DNA of 26,360 nucleotides from Chara braunii (GCA_003427395.1 BFEA01000280.1:1962962-1989321); one strand, 5' to 3'; counted from the first letter of the stretch, positions 1 to 8,045 are shown. The notes: generated by a model from the letters alone, not told the origin. Numbers and translations are program-made.

Positions 1-201
1 GCCTGGCCGGCATCCTCTCCCTGCACTCCGGGGCAGCCTCAATGTGGCTGTATGTTCCTGTGCAAAGATCAGAAACTGGACAAGCTTGTTGAGGAGGGTT
101 TATCCTCCGAGCAGGGCTCTGCATATTTCATGATCCGGAGGGTGTGGTGAAGCCGCAGTTACCTGTTGGGGCAGACCATGCAGTGCACATTTCAGGAGAG
201 G
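1..201 (+). repeat. Dispersed repeat module A, copy 1 (cut by the window edge)
   Basis: First of seven related stretches in the window. It begins GCCTGGCCGGCATCCT and ends near CAGTGCACATTTCAGG. Close copies lie at 12519, 14941, 16064 and 17359, and diverged or partial copies at 3548 and 7970. The left boundary is unknown because the window starts inside it. In one frame it reads as a short peptide (CMFLCKDQKLDKLVEEG), then a frameshift and stop, so it is not a gene. All seven copies point the same way. Confidence 0.85.
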
Positions 202-551
202 TTTCCCTAACCTTGGCCTCTTTTGTTTTTTCAATCTCAATGCAATGTTTTTTCCTAGGTATGGACAACGAAGGGTCGAATGTACATGTAATTTCTTGTA
301 TTCTGCTTCTTTATTTCTGGGTGTTTGGGCTGTTTTTAGCTGAGCTGTCCGCTGAGGCTGCACCCTTTCTCAATGCAATGTTTTTTCCTAAGCTCATACA
401 TTTCCCATCCTCAGCTCATGCACGTACAGCACGTGTGGCGTCATGAATTTCCTACCCTAAGCTCATGCGCGGAGCAAGCTCACCTATTGAGCTTACAGGT
501 TGGACGTGAATGAAAGGTTGTACCTGCTGGTTTGAAGTATTGCGAGTGAAG
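202..551. other. Spacer with short internal direct repeats, no gene seen
   Basis: Contains a 21-bp direct repeat (TCAATGCAATGTTTTTTCCTA, near 238 and 371) and repeated CCTAAGCTCAT motifs near 388 and 455. The T-rich beginning resembles what follows the A copy at 15141. I see no coding frame worth calling. Confidence 0.5.
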
Positions 552-600
552 CGGGAATTTGTATAGAGAAGCACGTGTGTACCATTTGTTGTTTTGAGGT
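552..600 (+). repeat. Module C, copy 1
   Basis: The stretch GAATTTGTATAGAGAAGCAC followed by GTGTGTACCATTTGTT recurs with few changes at about 17732-17776. In both places it lies downstream of module A, which supports a longer ancestral unit. Confidence 0.6.
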
Positions 601-669
601 GACAAGGACATGTGTAGGATAGGGAGGAATTTCAATGAGCCAAGAAGTCCTTGAGTGGATTGGGGTCAG

Positions 670-775
670 TCACCTTCTAGAACGTTGGCAGCCATCACCT
701 TCTAGAACGTGGGTGGCAATCCACGTTCTAGAATGTGGGCGGCAATCGCCTTCCAGAACGTGGGCGGCAATCACC
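670..775. repeat. 25-bp minisatellite, four units plus a partial
   Basis: Four near-identical units of 25-26 bp with the core CACCTTCTAGAACGTGGG TGGCAAT run head to tail, followed by CACCTTTGAGTA. Single related units recur at about 1030 and 1628 at the start of module E, and weakly at 18348. The array is therefore a local expansion of a piece of the larger repeat. Confidence 0.85.
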
Positions 776-823
776 TTTGAGTACAATTGCAGGGAAAAGG
801 GATTGGGATTGTAATGTAATGCA

Positions 824-985
824 GCTTGCACGTGTACAGCAGGCCAGTGTCGCCATGGACTGTATGAATGATTTCAGCCTGTTGGAAATGATGAGTGCAA
901 CAGAATCCAATCCTGAATATTACGTGAGGATTCACAAATCGAGCTTTTTAAATCTGATCCAACGAGTCTCTTTTACTAGCGAAAG
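824..985 (+). repeat. Module B, copy 1
   Basis: Begins GCACGTGTACAGCAGGCC and runs through TCCTGAATATTACGTGAGGA to GAGCTTTTTAAATCTGAT. Related copies are at 1262-1407, 17022-17130 (partial) and 18200-18335; the GCACGTGTACAGCAGGCC start recurs alone at 1857 and 18604. Here one frame stays open across the module (LLEMMSATESNPEYYVRIHK), while other copies carry stops or frameshifts in that frame. Read as a repeat, possibly derived from coding sequence. Confidence 0.8.
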
Positions 986-1006
986 GAGGGAAAGCAATGG
1001 AAGGAT

Positions 1007-1022
1007 GAGAGAGAGAGAGAGA
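1007..1022. repeat. GA microsatellite
   Basis: About eight GA units, interrupted afterwards by AGAGGGG. It lies between module B copy 1 and module E copy 1. Confidence 0.9.
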
Positions 1023-1029
1023 AGAGGGG

Positions 1030-1192
1030 AAACTTCCAGAATGTGGGAGGCAATCACCTTTGAGTAGTATTATGCAGGAAACAGCAGGCTGTGTTTGTTA
1101 TGTCATGTGGTGGTGGTGAAAACGATGAAACTGTCCTCCGTGTACATGGCAGTTTATGTTGTTTGCTTGTTGCGTCTACCTACTGGGCTCGG
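1030..1192 (+). repeat. Module E, copy 1 (shortened)
   Basis: Starts with a minisatellite-like unit (CTTCCAGAATGTGGG), continues through GGAAACAGCAGGCTGTGTTTG and GTGGTGGTGGTGAAAAC, and ends at GTCTACCTACTGGGCTCGG. Fuller copies lie at 1628-1880 and 18345-18625. This copy lacks part of the middle and right-hand portion seen in those two. Confidence 0.7.
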
Positions 1193-1214
1193 AATTCAAA
1201 CCGCTCCTACGGAT

Positions 1215-1407
1215 TTGGTGCAGTACTTCTTTTGGACAAATTCCAGTGTTTAGATTGATGGCAATACAATGGAATCCAACCCTATTTTCATGTGCAGCTT
1301 CCTGGAAATGATGATCACAACATGATTTAATCCTGAATATTATGTGAGGATTCACAAAGCGAGCTTTTTAAATCTGATCTAAGAAGGCTCTCTTGTCAGC
1401 ATGGAGG
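1215..1407 (+). repeat. Module B, copy 2, with upstream linker
   Basis: The linker GTGCAGTACTTCTTTTGGAC followed by TTGATGGCAATACAA recurs at 18167-18222 and partly at 17016. Module B follows to AGCATGGAG. In the frame open in copy 1 there are stops here (TGA and TAA), so no protein is encoded. The module ends abruptly where plastid 16S sequence starts. Confidence 0.75.
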
Positions 1408-1620
1408 GCTTAACCCTAGACGCGCAGCAGAAACCAGTAAGCTGGAGTCCGGTAGAGACAGAGGGAATTTCCGGTGGAGCTGTGAAATGCGGTGGAATGC
1501 GTAGATATAGGAAAGATCGAATCACTCTTCCGGTCAGATGACGCTGAGAGATGAAAACTAGTGGAGCGAATGGGATTAGATACCGCAGTAGTCCTAGCTG
1601 TAAACGATGGACAGTTAGTC
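1408..1620 (+). pseudogene. Nuclear plastid DNA relic: internal fragment of 16S rRNA
   Basis: Contains hallmark small-subunit rRNA strings in the right order: GGAATTTCCGGTGGAG, GTGAAATGCG, GACGCTGAGAG, GGAGCGAATGGGATTAGATA and GTCCTAGCTGTAAACGATGG. The CTAGC-GTAAACGATGG wording is the plastid and cyanobacterial form, and GAATTTCCGGTGGAG favours plastid; plant mitochondrial rRNA has GTCCACGCC at that place. The piece corresponds to roughly positions 620-815 in E. coli numbering, only about 200 of some 1,490 bases. It has a small duplication (AAATGCG-GTGG-AATGCG), a missing stretch after GGAAAGA, and point changes, including GATACCGC for the conserved GATACCCC. It is too short and too altered to function. 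The flanks are nuclear repeat modules B and E. Confidence 0.9.
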
Positions 1621-1627
1621 CTGGACG

Positions 1628-1925
1628 AACGTGGGTGGCAATCACCTGCATGAAGTACTATTTTGTAGGAAACAACTGGCTGTGTTTGAAACGTCTTGTG
1701 GTGGCGGTGAACCTTAAACATCTGCATGAAGTTTTATGTTTGCATGTGGGACCAACGAGGGTGTCATTGATCAAGAATTGGGCTCGGCTGTCAGACCTGT
1801 AGCCCATCGTAATGATGGGTCTACCTACTAAGAGCGGTCGAAGCTTGTTGCAGGTTGCACGTGTACAGCAGGCCAATGTTGTCATGGACTGTACGAATTT
1901 TTTCTCGCTGCGAGATGAAGTTGGG
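1628..1925 (+). repeat. Module E, copy 2, and start of another B unit
   Basis: Runs AACGTGGGTGGCAATCACCT, TACTATTTTGTAGGAAACA, GAAACGTCTTGTGGTGG, AATTGGGCTCGG, ATGGGTCTACCTACTA, and reaches GCACGTGTACAGCAGGCC at 1857. The order matches 18345-18625 closely. It immediately follows the plastid 16S fragment. Confidence 0.75.
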
Positions 1926-2009
1926 AAGGTGGGCAGTCCAGGCGCTTTTGTTGATGGCATCCACGACAATCACCTTCTCTACACATTAAGGAGGACCATG
2001 GAATACCTC

Positions 2010-3547
2010 TAATGGAACTATTGCAAGTGCCCGTCAATATTAAATAGATAGTTGTTTTGCTTGTAGTGTTGTAATCGGAGTAGCGGTGTAATATATTAGG
2101 TAAGCGCTAATTGATGTGGTGGTAATTACAGTAGCTCCCCAAAAACTCGTTTGTCCCCATGGCAACACATCCTACACTTGCAAAAATCACTGACGTGAGA
2201 AATCAGACATCCGGGCCTTCCGTGGTCCTACTGGGTCGACGACATGGATCATCGGACGATCTTCAGGTTTTAACATCGGGCGAAGATCTGGGCCGTCCGC
2301 GGTCCTACCTGTCTGACGGCCTGGATAGTTGCACGATATTAAGATCTTAAGGTCATCTGAAGCATGGGGCTGCACGTGGGGCACTTGGTCGTCGGTAGGT
2401 TGAGCTGCAAGTGCAAAACTGAATGTTGGTCAACAGGGGCTGGGTTAAATAGTGTTGACTCGAGAGGTTGACCAGACTCTTGTCTCTCCGATACTACAGC
2501 CAGTGGCTTGGATCCCTTACAGTTGCAGATTTACACCTGGTCTTGATCTCTCGGGGATACTTTCGAACAGCCAAAGATGTGTTTTGATCTATTGCCTGGA
2601 ACGAGTCCGCGTTGACTTCGCCTTGTGAATCTAAATTTCCGAGTTGCTGTGGACTGTTGACTATCTTCGGTCAACTGTTGCACGTTGGGCCGCTGAAGGC
2701 CAATTTCCAGGCCTTGTTTTGGGTGCTGTGACAGCAGACCTTGTGGGTAGGACCCCTGTTTAACCTTTTTACCACGGTAGCAACTGATGCATGATTTGAG
2801 TTAAGTTATTGCAAGTGTCTTGGCAGCGTATCTTAAACGTCTTCCTGTATGCTTCTTCTGTGAATAAGAGGAAGTTGTTGGCAATGATTTCTGCTAGCAA
2901 GTAGGATTGGAGTAAGTGATTGATCAAGCGATTGGATCTGGGTGGGTTTTATATGGAAATGCACAAAAAACAGAGTAATCATGATGTTTTAGAGCGATTG
3001 AATATGGGTGTGTCTTTATGAGTTGCCCCATGAAGGTTGTGTGAAATCGGACCAGGGCGTCCTGAAAAGGCTTGTTTCAACGTCAGCGATTTATAGAGTA
3101 GTAAAGCATTCATGGATTTGTAAATATTGCATGATCCTTACCCCGGGCGCATTGGCAATATTCTACATGGCCATTAGTGCCCTGTGGATGTGCTATAGCA
3201 ACTGTGTCCCGTGTTGCAGTTTTTGTGGATTGTCCACATGAAAGCTGTGTCAAATCGGGCCCAATATCATCAATCTGGTTCTTAAACCACCAGCACTTGA
3301 CCAAGCTATCAGCCTGAAAACGGGCTTCACTCCGTTTCGCGCCCACCCGCAAGCGCAAGAAGAAAAAATTTGTTGATAATCTTCAGGGTGCTCAGAGGAG
3401 TTTCGAAGGAGTATCTGGGTTCGCAAAGCCGAAGTCGGACAGTCATGAAGTAACTTCATAATTGTGGGTGGGGTAATAGGTCCAGAGGAAAGTATGTTCC
3501 TAGAAGGTCCATATGAAAGAATTGTTGTGGGGGGATTGAGAGGAGTT
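2010..3547. other. No gene seen; weak duplications only
   Basis: Holds an imperfect tandem pair, GGGCCTTCCGTGGTCCTACT near 2214 and GGGCCGTCCGCGGTCCTACC near 2291, about 77 bp apart. It also holds a weak pair near 3025 and 3235 (CATGAA-G-TGTGT-AAATCGG). Frames are short and without recognisable motifs. No tRNA, rRNA or splice-delimited exon is convincing. Confidence 0.6.
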
Positions 3548-3837
3548 ACCTGGCGGGTATCCTCCCTGTGCGCTTCTGGAGCGGTGGATGCTTTTGTCGT
3601 TTGTTCCTGTGCGAAGATCACATATTGACAATGTTCTTTGAGATTCTAGAATTGGAGGATATCATCTCGAGCTTCTCCGAACAGTTGGACTCCATATTTC
3701 ATGTCACGGAGGGTACGCCGATGTCGCCGTTACTTTTGGGTCGTGAACTCGCTGTCATGTGTTACCTGATGTTCGTTAATTGGGTACATGGGACCAGCCC
3801 AGGTGTTGCTGTTGTTCTTCGACTGCATTCGTGATGA
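3548..3837 (+). repeat. Diverged module A copy with an open frame across it
   Basis: From CCTGGCGGGTATCCTCC through GTTCCTGTGCGAAGATCA and CATATTTCATGTCACGGAGG to CTGTCATGTGTTAC it aligns in order with module A, but carries extra bases in the middle. A frame from 3568 to the TGA at 3835 stays open (88 codons; first codon not ATG). It contains FLCEDHILTMFFE and SIFHVTEG, which line up with FLREDQKLNKFVEE and CIFHDPER in the copy at 16064. I do not recognise the protein family. It may be an older or less damaged version of the sequence from which module A derives. Confidence 0.5.
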
Positions 3838-3909
3838 AGTGTTCACTTTTCTCCCTTGCTATGAATCAGTACATGTCTGATGATGTGTTCACGTTTTTTC
3901 CCTTGCTAT
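3832..3909. repeat. Short imperfect direct duplication
   Basis: A stretch of about 24-30 bp (GTGTTCAC-TTTT-TCCCTTGCTAT) occurs near 3838 and again near 3886, 48 bp apart. Confidence 0.7.
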
Positions 3910-3968
3910 CTGTATACTTTTGGAAGGTGGTAGGTATTTGTCGGCAATGAGGTCCGTGGTTCGCCTTA

Positions 3969-4235
3969 TTGGAGGCATGCGGCGTGATGCCTATCCGGGT
4001 GTTCTCTTTCGCTACGGCGAGAAGTGAGGTGGTGACGAGAGGGAGCTTTGTGCATGACATTGAAGTCCGATGGCTCCCCAAAGATTCCCTCAACATCCTG
4101 TTCAAGAAGCTGAGGGCATACTCTTACTACCACATTCCCGAATGTAACTGCAATTTTGCCCAGACCAAGATGCATGTGACTGTCATCGGGACCAGGGCTA
4201 AGTCAAGATACCGTCGTCGTTTTCAAAGAAGTTGA
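3969..4235 (+). CDS. Unrecognised open frame, possible exon of a decayed gene
   Basis: An open frame of 88 codons starting at ATG and ending at TGA. It has no motif I recognise. The middle (KLRAYSYYHIPECNCNFAQT) has a plausible protein-like mix of residues with several cysteines, but no signal peptide, membrane segment or catalytic motif is visible. It sits downstream of the diverged A copy and upstream of two other short frames on the same strand (4441 and 4842). The four could be fragments of one intron-containing gene, but I cannot define splice sites joining them. A chance frame is equally possible. Confidence 0.2.
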   Translation: MEACGVMPIRVFSFATARSEVVTRGSFVHDIEVRWLPKDSLNILFKKLRAYSYYHIPECNCNFAQTKMHVTVIGTRAKSRYRRRFQRS

Positions 4236-4330
4236 GCAACTCCCTTCTTTTCCCATACTAAGACCTTTGTGGACATAACTCGTCCAGGTTCGTGGTTACA
4301 TTCAATATACCTATGTGAATACGGCCTTCG

Positions 4331-4387
4331 AGGGAACAATCACATTTTCCGTTGATTGTTTTAGGGAACAATAACATTTTCCGTTGA
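4331..4387. repeat. Tandem duplication, 32-bp period, two copies
   Basis: AGGGAACAATCACATTTTCC followed by GTTGA at 4331 is repeated at 4363 with one change (C to A in CAATCAC). Confidence 0.9.
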
Positions 4388-4440
4388 ATGTGGATGCAAT
4401 TCGGCTCTGGTCCAGCCTAGGTGTTGACTAGCTCTGCCAA

Positions 4441-4722
4441 ATGTTACACTTCCGTATGGGATGTAGTTTGCAGAGGGTAGCGGATCAGCGCCGGTACTAC
4501 TCATTGTCGACTGTAGCCCTTCCTTTTGGCCCAGCTTCTGCTTCTGAGGTGTTTCTCATGGCGTATGTCTATGCGTCACGAGAGTCAATGGAAGCGTACA
4601 AAAATACTCAGTTTCAAACCAACGGTCGTGCAGAATGCACATCGGTTGACCTGTCTTCTGAAACAGCTAGTTGGTACCGTGGTCTTTCTCTGAACATTTG
4701 CATTGCAAAAGAACGAATTTGA
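4441..4722 (+). CDS. Unrecognised open frame (93 codons), low support
   Basis: Begins at ATG (TTACACTTCCGTATGGGATG context) and ends at TGA. The product would contain VALPFGPASASEVFLMAYVY and a hydrophilic second half. I recognise no family and see no homologous second copy in the window. Listed because it is on the same strand as, and near, the frames at 3969 and 4842. It may be chance. Confidence 0.15.
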   Translation: MLHFRMGCSLQRVADQRRYYSLSTVALPFGPASASEVFLMAYVYASRESMEAYKNTQFQTNGRAECTSVDLSSETASWYRGLSLNICIAKERI

Positions 4723-4841
4723 GTTAGGGTACAAAGTCGTTGGTGAGTCAGATCCCTTTCTGACCTCTGGAGGATGACTTATTTTCTGTGAAATCTTAAA
4801 CCTTGCAGAAGTGCATCCCTTTCGCTTCTTGAAGTGTCGTT

Positions 4842-5039
4842 ATGGAGGCCGTGCGTTTGATGACGGGAGAGAATGTTGTGTTGGACTGTTTGTGGTCCGT
4901 GTTTGAGAGGGAACAGCACACATTAACCGCTGCTAGTCTTCTGCGGTGCATGAATACGGGGGAAGAGGTGCCAGTATGGGTGATGGTTGCTGTCTGTGCG
5001 GCAATAGCTTATTTGTTACGGGTGCACAGGGCAGTGTGA
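4842..5039 (+). CDS. Unrecognised open frame or exon after an acceptor-like site
   Basis: A 65-codon frame from ATG to TGA, ending in a hydrophobic run (WVMVAVCAAIAYLL) that could be a membrane segment. About 35 bases upstream, CTTAAACCTTGCAG at 4795-4808 looks like a plant-type branch site and 3' splice acceptor. In a second frame that would give an alternative exon beginning VHPFRFLKCRYGGRAFDDG. I cannot choose between them, and neither matches a family I know. Confidence 0.15.
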   Translation: MEAVRLMTGENVVLDCLWSVFEREQHTLTAASLLRCMNTGEEVPVWVMVAVCAAIAYLLRVHRAV

Positions 5040-5975
5040 TCTGTTTAGGTGACTCTGTGCTTCGGTGATTCTGTCTGGAAGCCAGAGCGTAGCTCATGTC
5101 GAAAGCATGTCCTGTAGTTTGCGATGATGTTCTAGCACGTTGAACTACGGAGGCTATGCCTGTGAGGTAGAATGAACAAAACTGAGCAAAGCTGATCTGT
5201 CCGTCATTGATAACGAACATGACCTGGGAGGGTGAGAATTCCGCTGAGGTGGATTCCGTACAGTGATGAGCGGGTGGAATTGTTTTTCTTCACCAAGGTT
5301 GCAAATTGGCATTCCTGTCGTTTGGGTGCTCATGCGTGAAAGACATGGTCATTCTATGCGGAATGATGGGAAGTGAGGAATTGTAATTGGTCCGTGTTTC
5401 TGAGATAGTGATGTTACCATTATGAAGGTATCTGATCCCACCGGTTATTGAGTATGATGGGAGCTGTAGTCTGAGACTTTCTTTATGGTTTGTGGTTCTG
5501 TGTGACTGATAGTTGTTGTCGGACATGGCAATTGAAGTGTGTCATTGGAAATTGGGTTTGTTTCGGTGTTAGGAAGAGTGTGTGGTTAGAGATTGACTGT
5601 TTTTTGAAGAGATGGGAAGAGATGAATAGTGATTGGTCAGTGTGATTTCGAGTCACTATGATGTTACCATTGCAAAAATACTGATACACGTACTTTGACT
5701 GTCGTAGCATTGAGATTTATGTATGCTTGTGCGAGTGACACTTTCAAAATTCAATGAGTGACAAGGCACCGTAGCCTCGCCTAATCGGCGGAATGAATGA
5801 ATAGCAGGCTACCCTATATTCAATAAATGAATTTAATTTCTTATTAATTTCATTACCAATATCATGCTTCACTCGACTCCAGCCTTTTCTTTAGTGTCCA
5901 ATTCTATGTGGATTAATATCACACATAATGAAATTAGCAACGAAGAGTAGACATAGTGAATTACCATCAGATAAT
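5040..5975. other. No gene seen; old imperfect duplication
   Basis: The stretch near 5365-5450 (GATGGGAAG, ATTGGTC-GTGT, GATGTTACCATT) is repeated in diverged form near 5608-5690, about 245 bp away. The plus strand is G-rich and C-poor. No supported coding region. Confidence 0.5.
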
Positions 5976-5979
5976 AATA

Positions 5980-6044
5980 GACGAAGCATTGCTCCCTCTA
6001 CCGAATATATTGAGGAGTTTGCAGGCCGGAATCGACGTTATGTA
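5980..6044 (+). repeat. Dispersed repeat G, copy 1
   Basis: GCATTGCTCCCTCTACCGAA, then TTGAGGA and TGCAGGCCGGAATCGA, recurs at 24993-25060 with about 80 percent identity by eye. In the second copy one frame reads DEALLPLLKDVEDCAGRNRT; here the same start (DEALLPL) soon diverges. Confidence 0.75.
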
Positions 6045-6374
6045 ACGCCACCTCTGCGTCACTTACCAATGATTTTACTACTGAATTCTCTGAGTCCGTG
6101 ATGTCTTGGGGTCTTTCAGTATTTGGTGTCGTAGTGTGTTGTGATCAACTGCTAGAACAGAGCGTGCGGTCTGTATCACGTCATATGGGCGTGAAAGCTT
6201 AGTTCCCCGCTCGTATAAGGTGGTTTTGCGTGATGGGAACCTCTTGCCCGGGGCCTACCAATGGGAGGATTTCTTCTGCTTTTGCACTCGGAATTCTGTA
6301 GCGTTTGCTGTCTTGTACTGGTGCTGGGCAGAATAGAAGCCTGGTGCTGGTGTCTCTATATGCGATTGCCATTT

Positions 6375-6456
6375 GCGTCAGAAGACGGCTGAAATCAAGT
6401 CATCTTCCGGGAAGGGCGTCAGAAGATGGCTGAAATCAAGTCATCTTCCTGGAAGG
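6375..6456. repeat. 41-bp tandem duplication, two copies
   Basis: The unit GCGTCAGAAGACGGCTGAAA followed by TCAAGTCATCTTCC occurs at 6375 and again at 6416 with two or three differences. The second copy contains the ATG of the small frame described at 6426. Confidence 0.95.
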
Positions 6457-6575
6457 AAATGAGCGATAGCGAATTCCTGAAACCAAGCAGCATCATACAC
6501 ATGAAACAAGCTAGTCGTGACCTTGAACCCAAAGCAGAATTTCAACTCGAGTTCCACCAAATAAGAGCACAATGA
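6426..6575 (+). CDS. Small exon-like open frame, unrecognised
   Basis: ATG to TGA, 49 codons, beginning MAEIKSSSWKEMSDSEFL and ending in a charged segment (DLEPKAEFQLEFHQ). The residue mix is protein-like, and the local strand bias switches to C-rich here, unlike the surrounding G-rich sequence. The start lies inside the second copy of the 41-bp duplication. It may be a 5' exon or fragment of the gene suggested at 6581. No family recognised. Confidence 0.2.
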   Translation: MAEIKSSSWKEMSDSEFLKPSSIIHMKQASRDLEPKAEFQLEFHQIRAQ

Positions 6576-6580
6576 ATTGC

Positions 6581-6670
6581 AGATCCTATCTTGGCCTATC
6601 TACAATGCTTTTGTTGACGTCAACAGCTGCCCGAAGTACGAGCAGATCTCGACCAATGCCGTTTGCCTCG
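6581..6670 (+). CDS. Possible internal exon with acceptor and donor signals
   Basis: A short open stretch bounded by an acceptor-like AATGAATTGCAG and a donor-like CACCAG|GTATGT at 6678-6684. It encodes ILSWPIYNAFVDVNSCPKYE, then QISTNAVCLEH. Both flanking signals fit plant splice consensus, and beyond the donor the frame turns into a proline- and histidine-rich string typical of non-coding C-rich DNA. I do not recognise the protein. With only one exon seen it could belong to a captured gene fragment. Confidence 0.25.
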
Positions 6671-6689
6671 AGCACCAGGTATGTCTCAC

Positions 6690-7130
6690 GCTTCACTCAC
6701 AACCTCGATCCCCCACACAGATGCCACGTGCACCAAAGGCCCACCATGTGCACCATCCAGCACCTCGCAGGCCAGTTCGGCTATGGCTGCCTGCGTGTAT
6801 CCTGCTCACCTGTGAGCGCGTGGGCCTTTGAGTAGTGCAGCAGCGCTAGCGCAGCATGTAGCAAGTGCCTGAATGCCGAATGTGGAGGCAGGCACTTTCC
6901 TTTATGGAAATGGTGTGCCTGCTGCTAGCTGCGTGGCTGCGCTGGGCCCCTGCCCAGAAGCTTCCGGTAGTCCCCAAGTGGTGGAGCTCCAGTCCCAAAG
7001 AATCAGACACAGGGCCTGGGTGGTTACCCGTGTCCAACTGCCACCGGCCTGGGTTCAGTCCACACCCCGTGTGTGGCCCAGGGCCTGCCTCAGATACATT
7101 TCGAGAAAGGCAGGGTGTGCCTGGGCGCAC
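6690..7130. other. C-rich then GC-rich stretch, no gene seen
   Basis: Unlike most of the window, the plus strand is C-rich at 6690-6790. The segment 6890-7130 is GC-rich with many CCTGG and GGGCC motifs. It lies just downstream, on the minus strand, of the retroelement's coding relic and so could be its 3' untranslated or LTR part. I cannot identify LTR ends (TG...CA), a polypurine tract or a second LTR. Confidence 0.4.
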
Positions 7131-7983
7131 TCAACCAACTGGCGCCGCGCAACTGCGTGAAATTCCCAGTTGCGTGAAAAGCCCAAAATGGGCCTCTCGT
7201 CGCTTGTCAGGCTTGCCTTCACTTATGGCGGCCGATCTTGCTGGATTAAGGGCCCAGTAGGGCTTATGGGAGGCCTTGGGCATCGCATTCCCTCCATACT
7301 TCGACAGTCCTCTAAGAAGTTCACTCAATCTGGCGCTTTCCTTTCTGCAGTCCCTTCTCATGGTACGGGATAACTTGCGGGGCGGTCTGTATTGGTTCCT
7401 CTCTTGTGAACCATCTGTCCTCCTTAGGATCAATGTGATGTCCGAGCGAACGCGGTACTGCAGGTTTGGCTTTGGAGGATGGCCCCTGCCTGTTGGTCTT
7501 CGTACTGGCATTTCTCTGTGATCGACGATGCTGTTGATGTCGACATCTCCACCCACGGTTGGGGGCAGCATAGACCGATGAGAGGGAAACTAATCAGTTT
7601 CCTTGAAAGGTGCACGTTTGGAGGTGTGAAAGACTGGGTATGTGTGAAGGTGACCAGGGATCCGTTCTACATAAGAAGGCCCGTCCGGATCATTTTCGAC
7701 AACATCTAGAACCTCCATCTGCTAATATTGTACAGATTGGCAACGAGAGCAAGTTTCGCAGACTGTTAGTGCTCACCCCTGTTGCTCTGTGCACAGCGTT
7801 ATTGTACAGATTGGCAACGAGAGCAAGTTTCGCATCCCAGTCCACCTGGTTAGGCTTGATGTAGTGCCTTAGCAGATGTTGTACAGCGTGGTTCAGCTGC
7901 TCTGATGGCCACATGTTCCTGCTATTCTTGCATCGGAAATTTTCCGCTGAAGTTTCTCCAAACATATGGGTTGCATATTTCAT
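7131..7983 (-). pseudogene. Ty3/gypsy (chromovirus-type) retrotransposon relic: integrase tail and chromodomain
   Basis: In one minus-strand frame, 7920 to about 7770 encodes SEQLNHAVQHLLRHYIKPNQ, DWDAKLALVANLYNNAVHRA and TGVS, the end of a Ty3/gypsy integrase core. A frameshift follows. From 7718 another frame runs MEVLDVVENDPDGPSYVERI and TYPVFHTSKRAPF; PVFHxSK is the classic integrase C-terminal motif. It is cut by a TAG at 7590-7592 and resumes into DVDINSIVDHRE and PNLQYRVR (about 7545-7356), a chromodomain-like region lacking the usual tryptophan. These modules integrate and target element cDNA. Missing are gag, protease, reverse transcriptase, RNase H, the HHCC zinc finger and most of the core, and 60-90 expected residues between the TGVS and VLDVV motifs. 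Dead relic; the wording resembles Chara elements as I recall them. Confidence 0.88.
7727..7834. repeat. 34-bp exact duplication inside the integrase relic
   Basis: ATTGTACAGATTGGCAACGA followed by GAGCAAGTTTCGCA occurs identically at 7727-7760 and 7801-7834, a 74-bp offset. On the minus strand the 7801 copy is in the integrase frame (the LALVANLYNN coding stretch) and the 7727 copy is read in another frame, so the duplication disrupts the protein. Confidence 0.95.
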
Positions 7984-8045
7984 GTCATGTAGGGTGCAAC
8001 GATGTTGCTGTTACCTGTTGGGGTAGACCATGCAGCTCACATGTC
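7970..8045 (+). repeat. Module A fragment (right-hand part)
   Basis: GCATATTTCATGTCATGTAG, then TTACCTGTTGGGGTAGACCA and TGCAGCTCACAT, matches the last third of module A. It abuts the truncated end of the integrase relic, so one of the two was inserted into or joined to the other. Confidence 0.8.

Noticed and set aside
1551-1802. Open frames across the 16S-like stretch on both strands.
   Set aside because: They read through an rRNA-derived segment and repeat sequence; not protein coding.
2159-2384. Overlapping frames on both strands in the GC-richer patch near 2200-2350.
   Set aside because: They arise from an imperfect tandem duplication (GGTCCTAC units) and show no motif.
7131-7355. Continuation of the chromodomain frame beyond SRTM as extra protein.
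   Set aside because: The frame stays open but the residues downstream show no family motif; more likely 3' non-coding sequence of the element.
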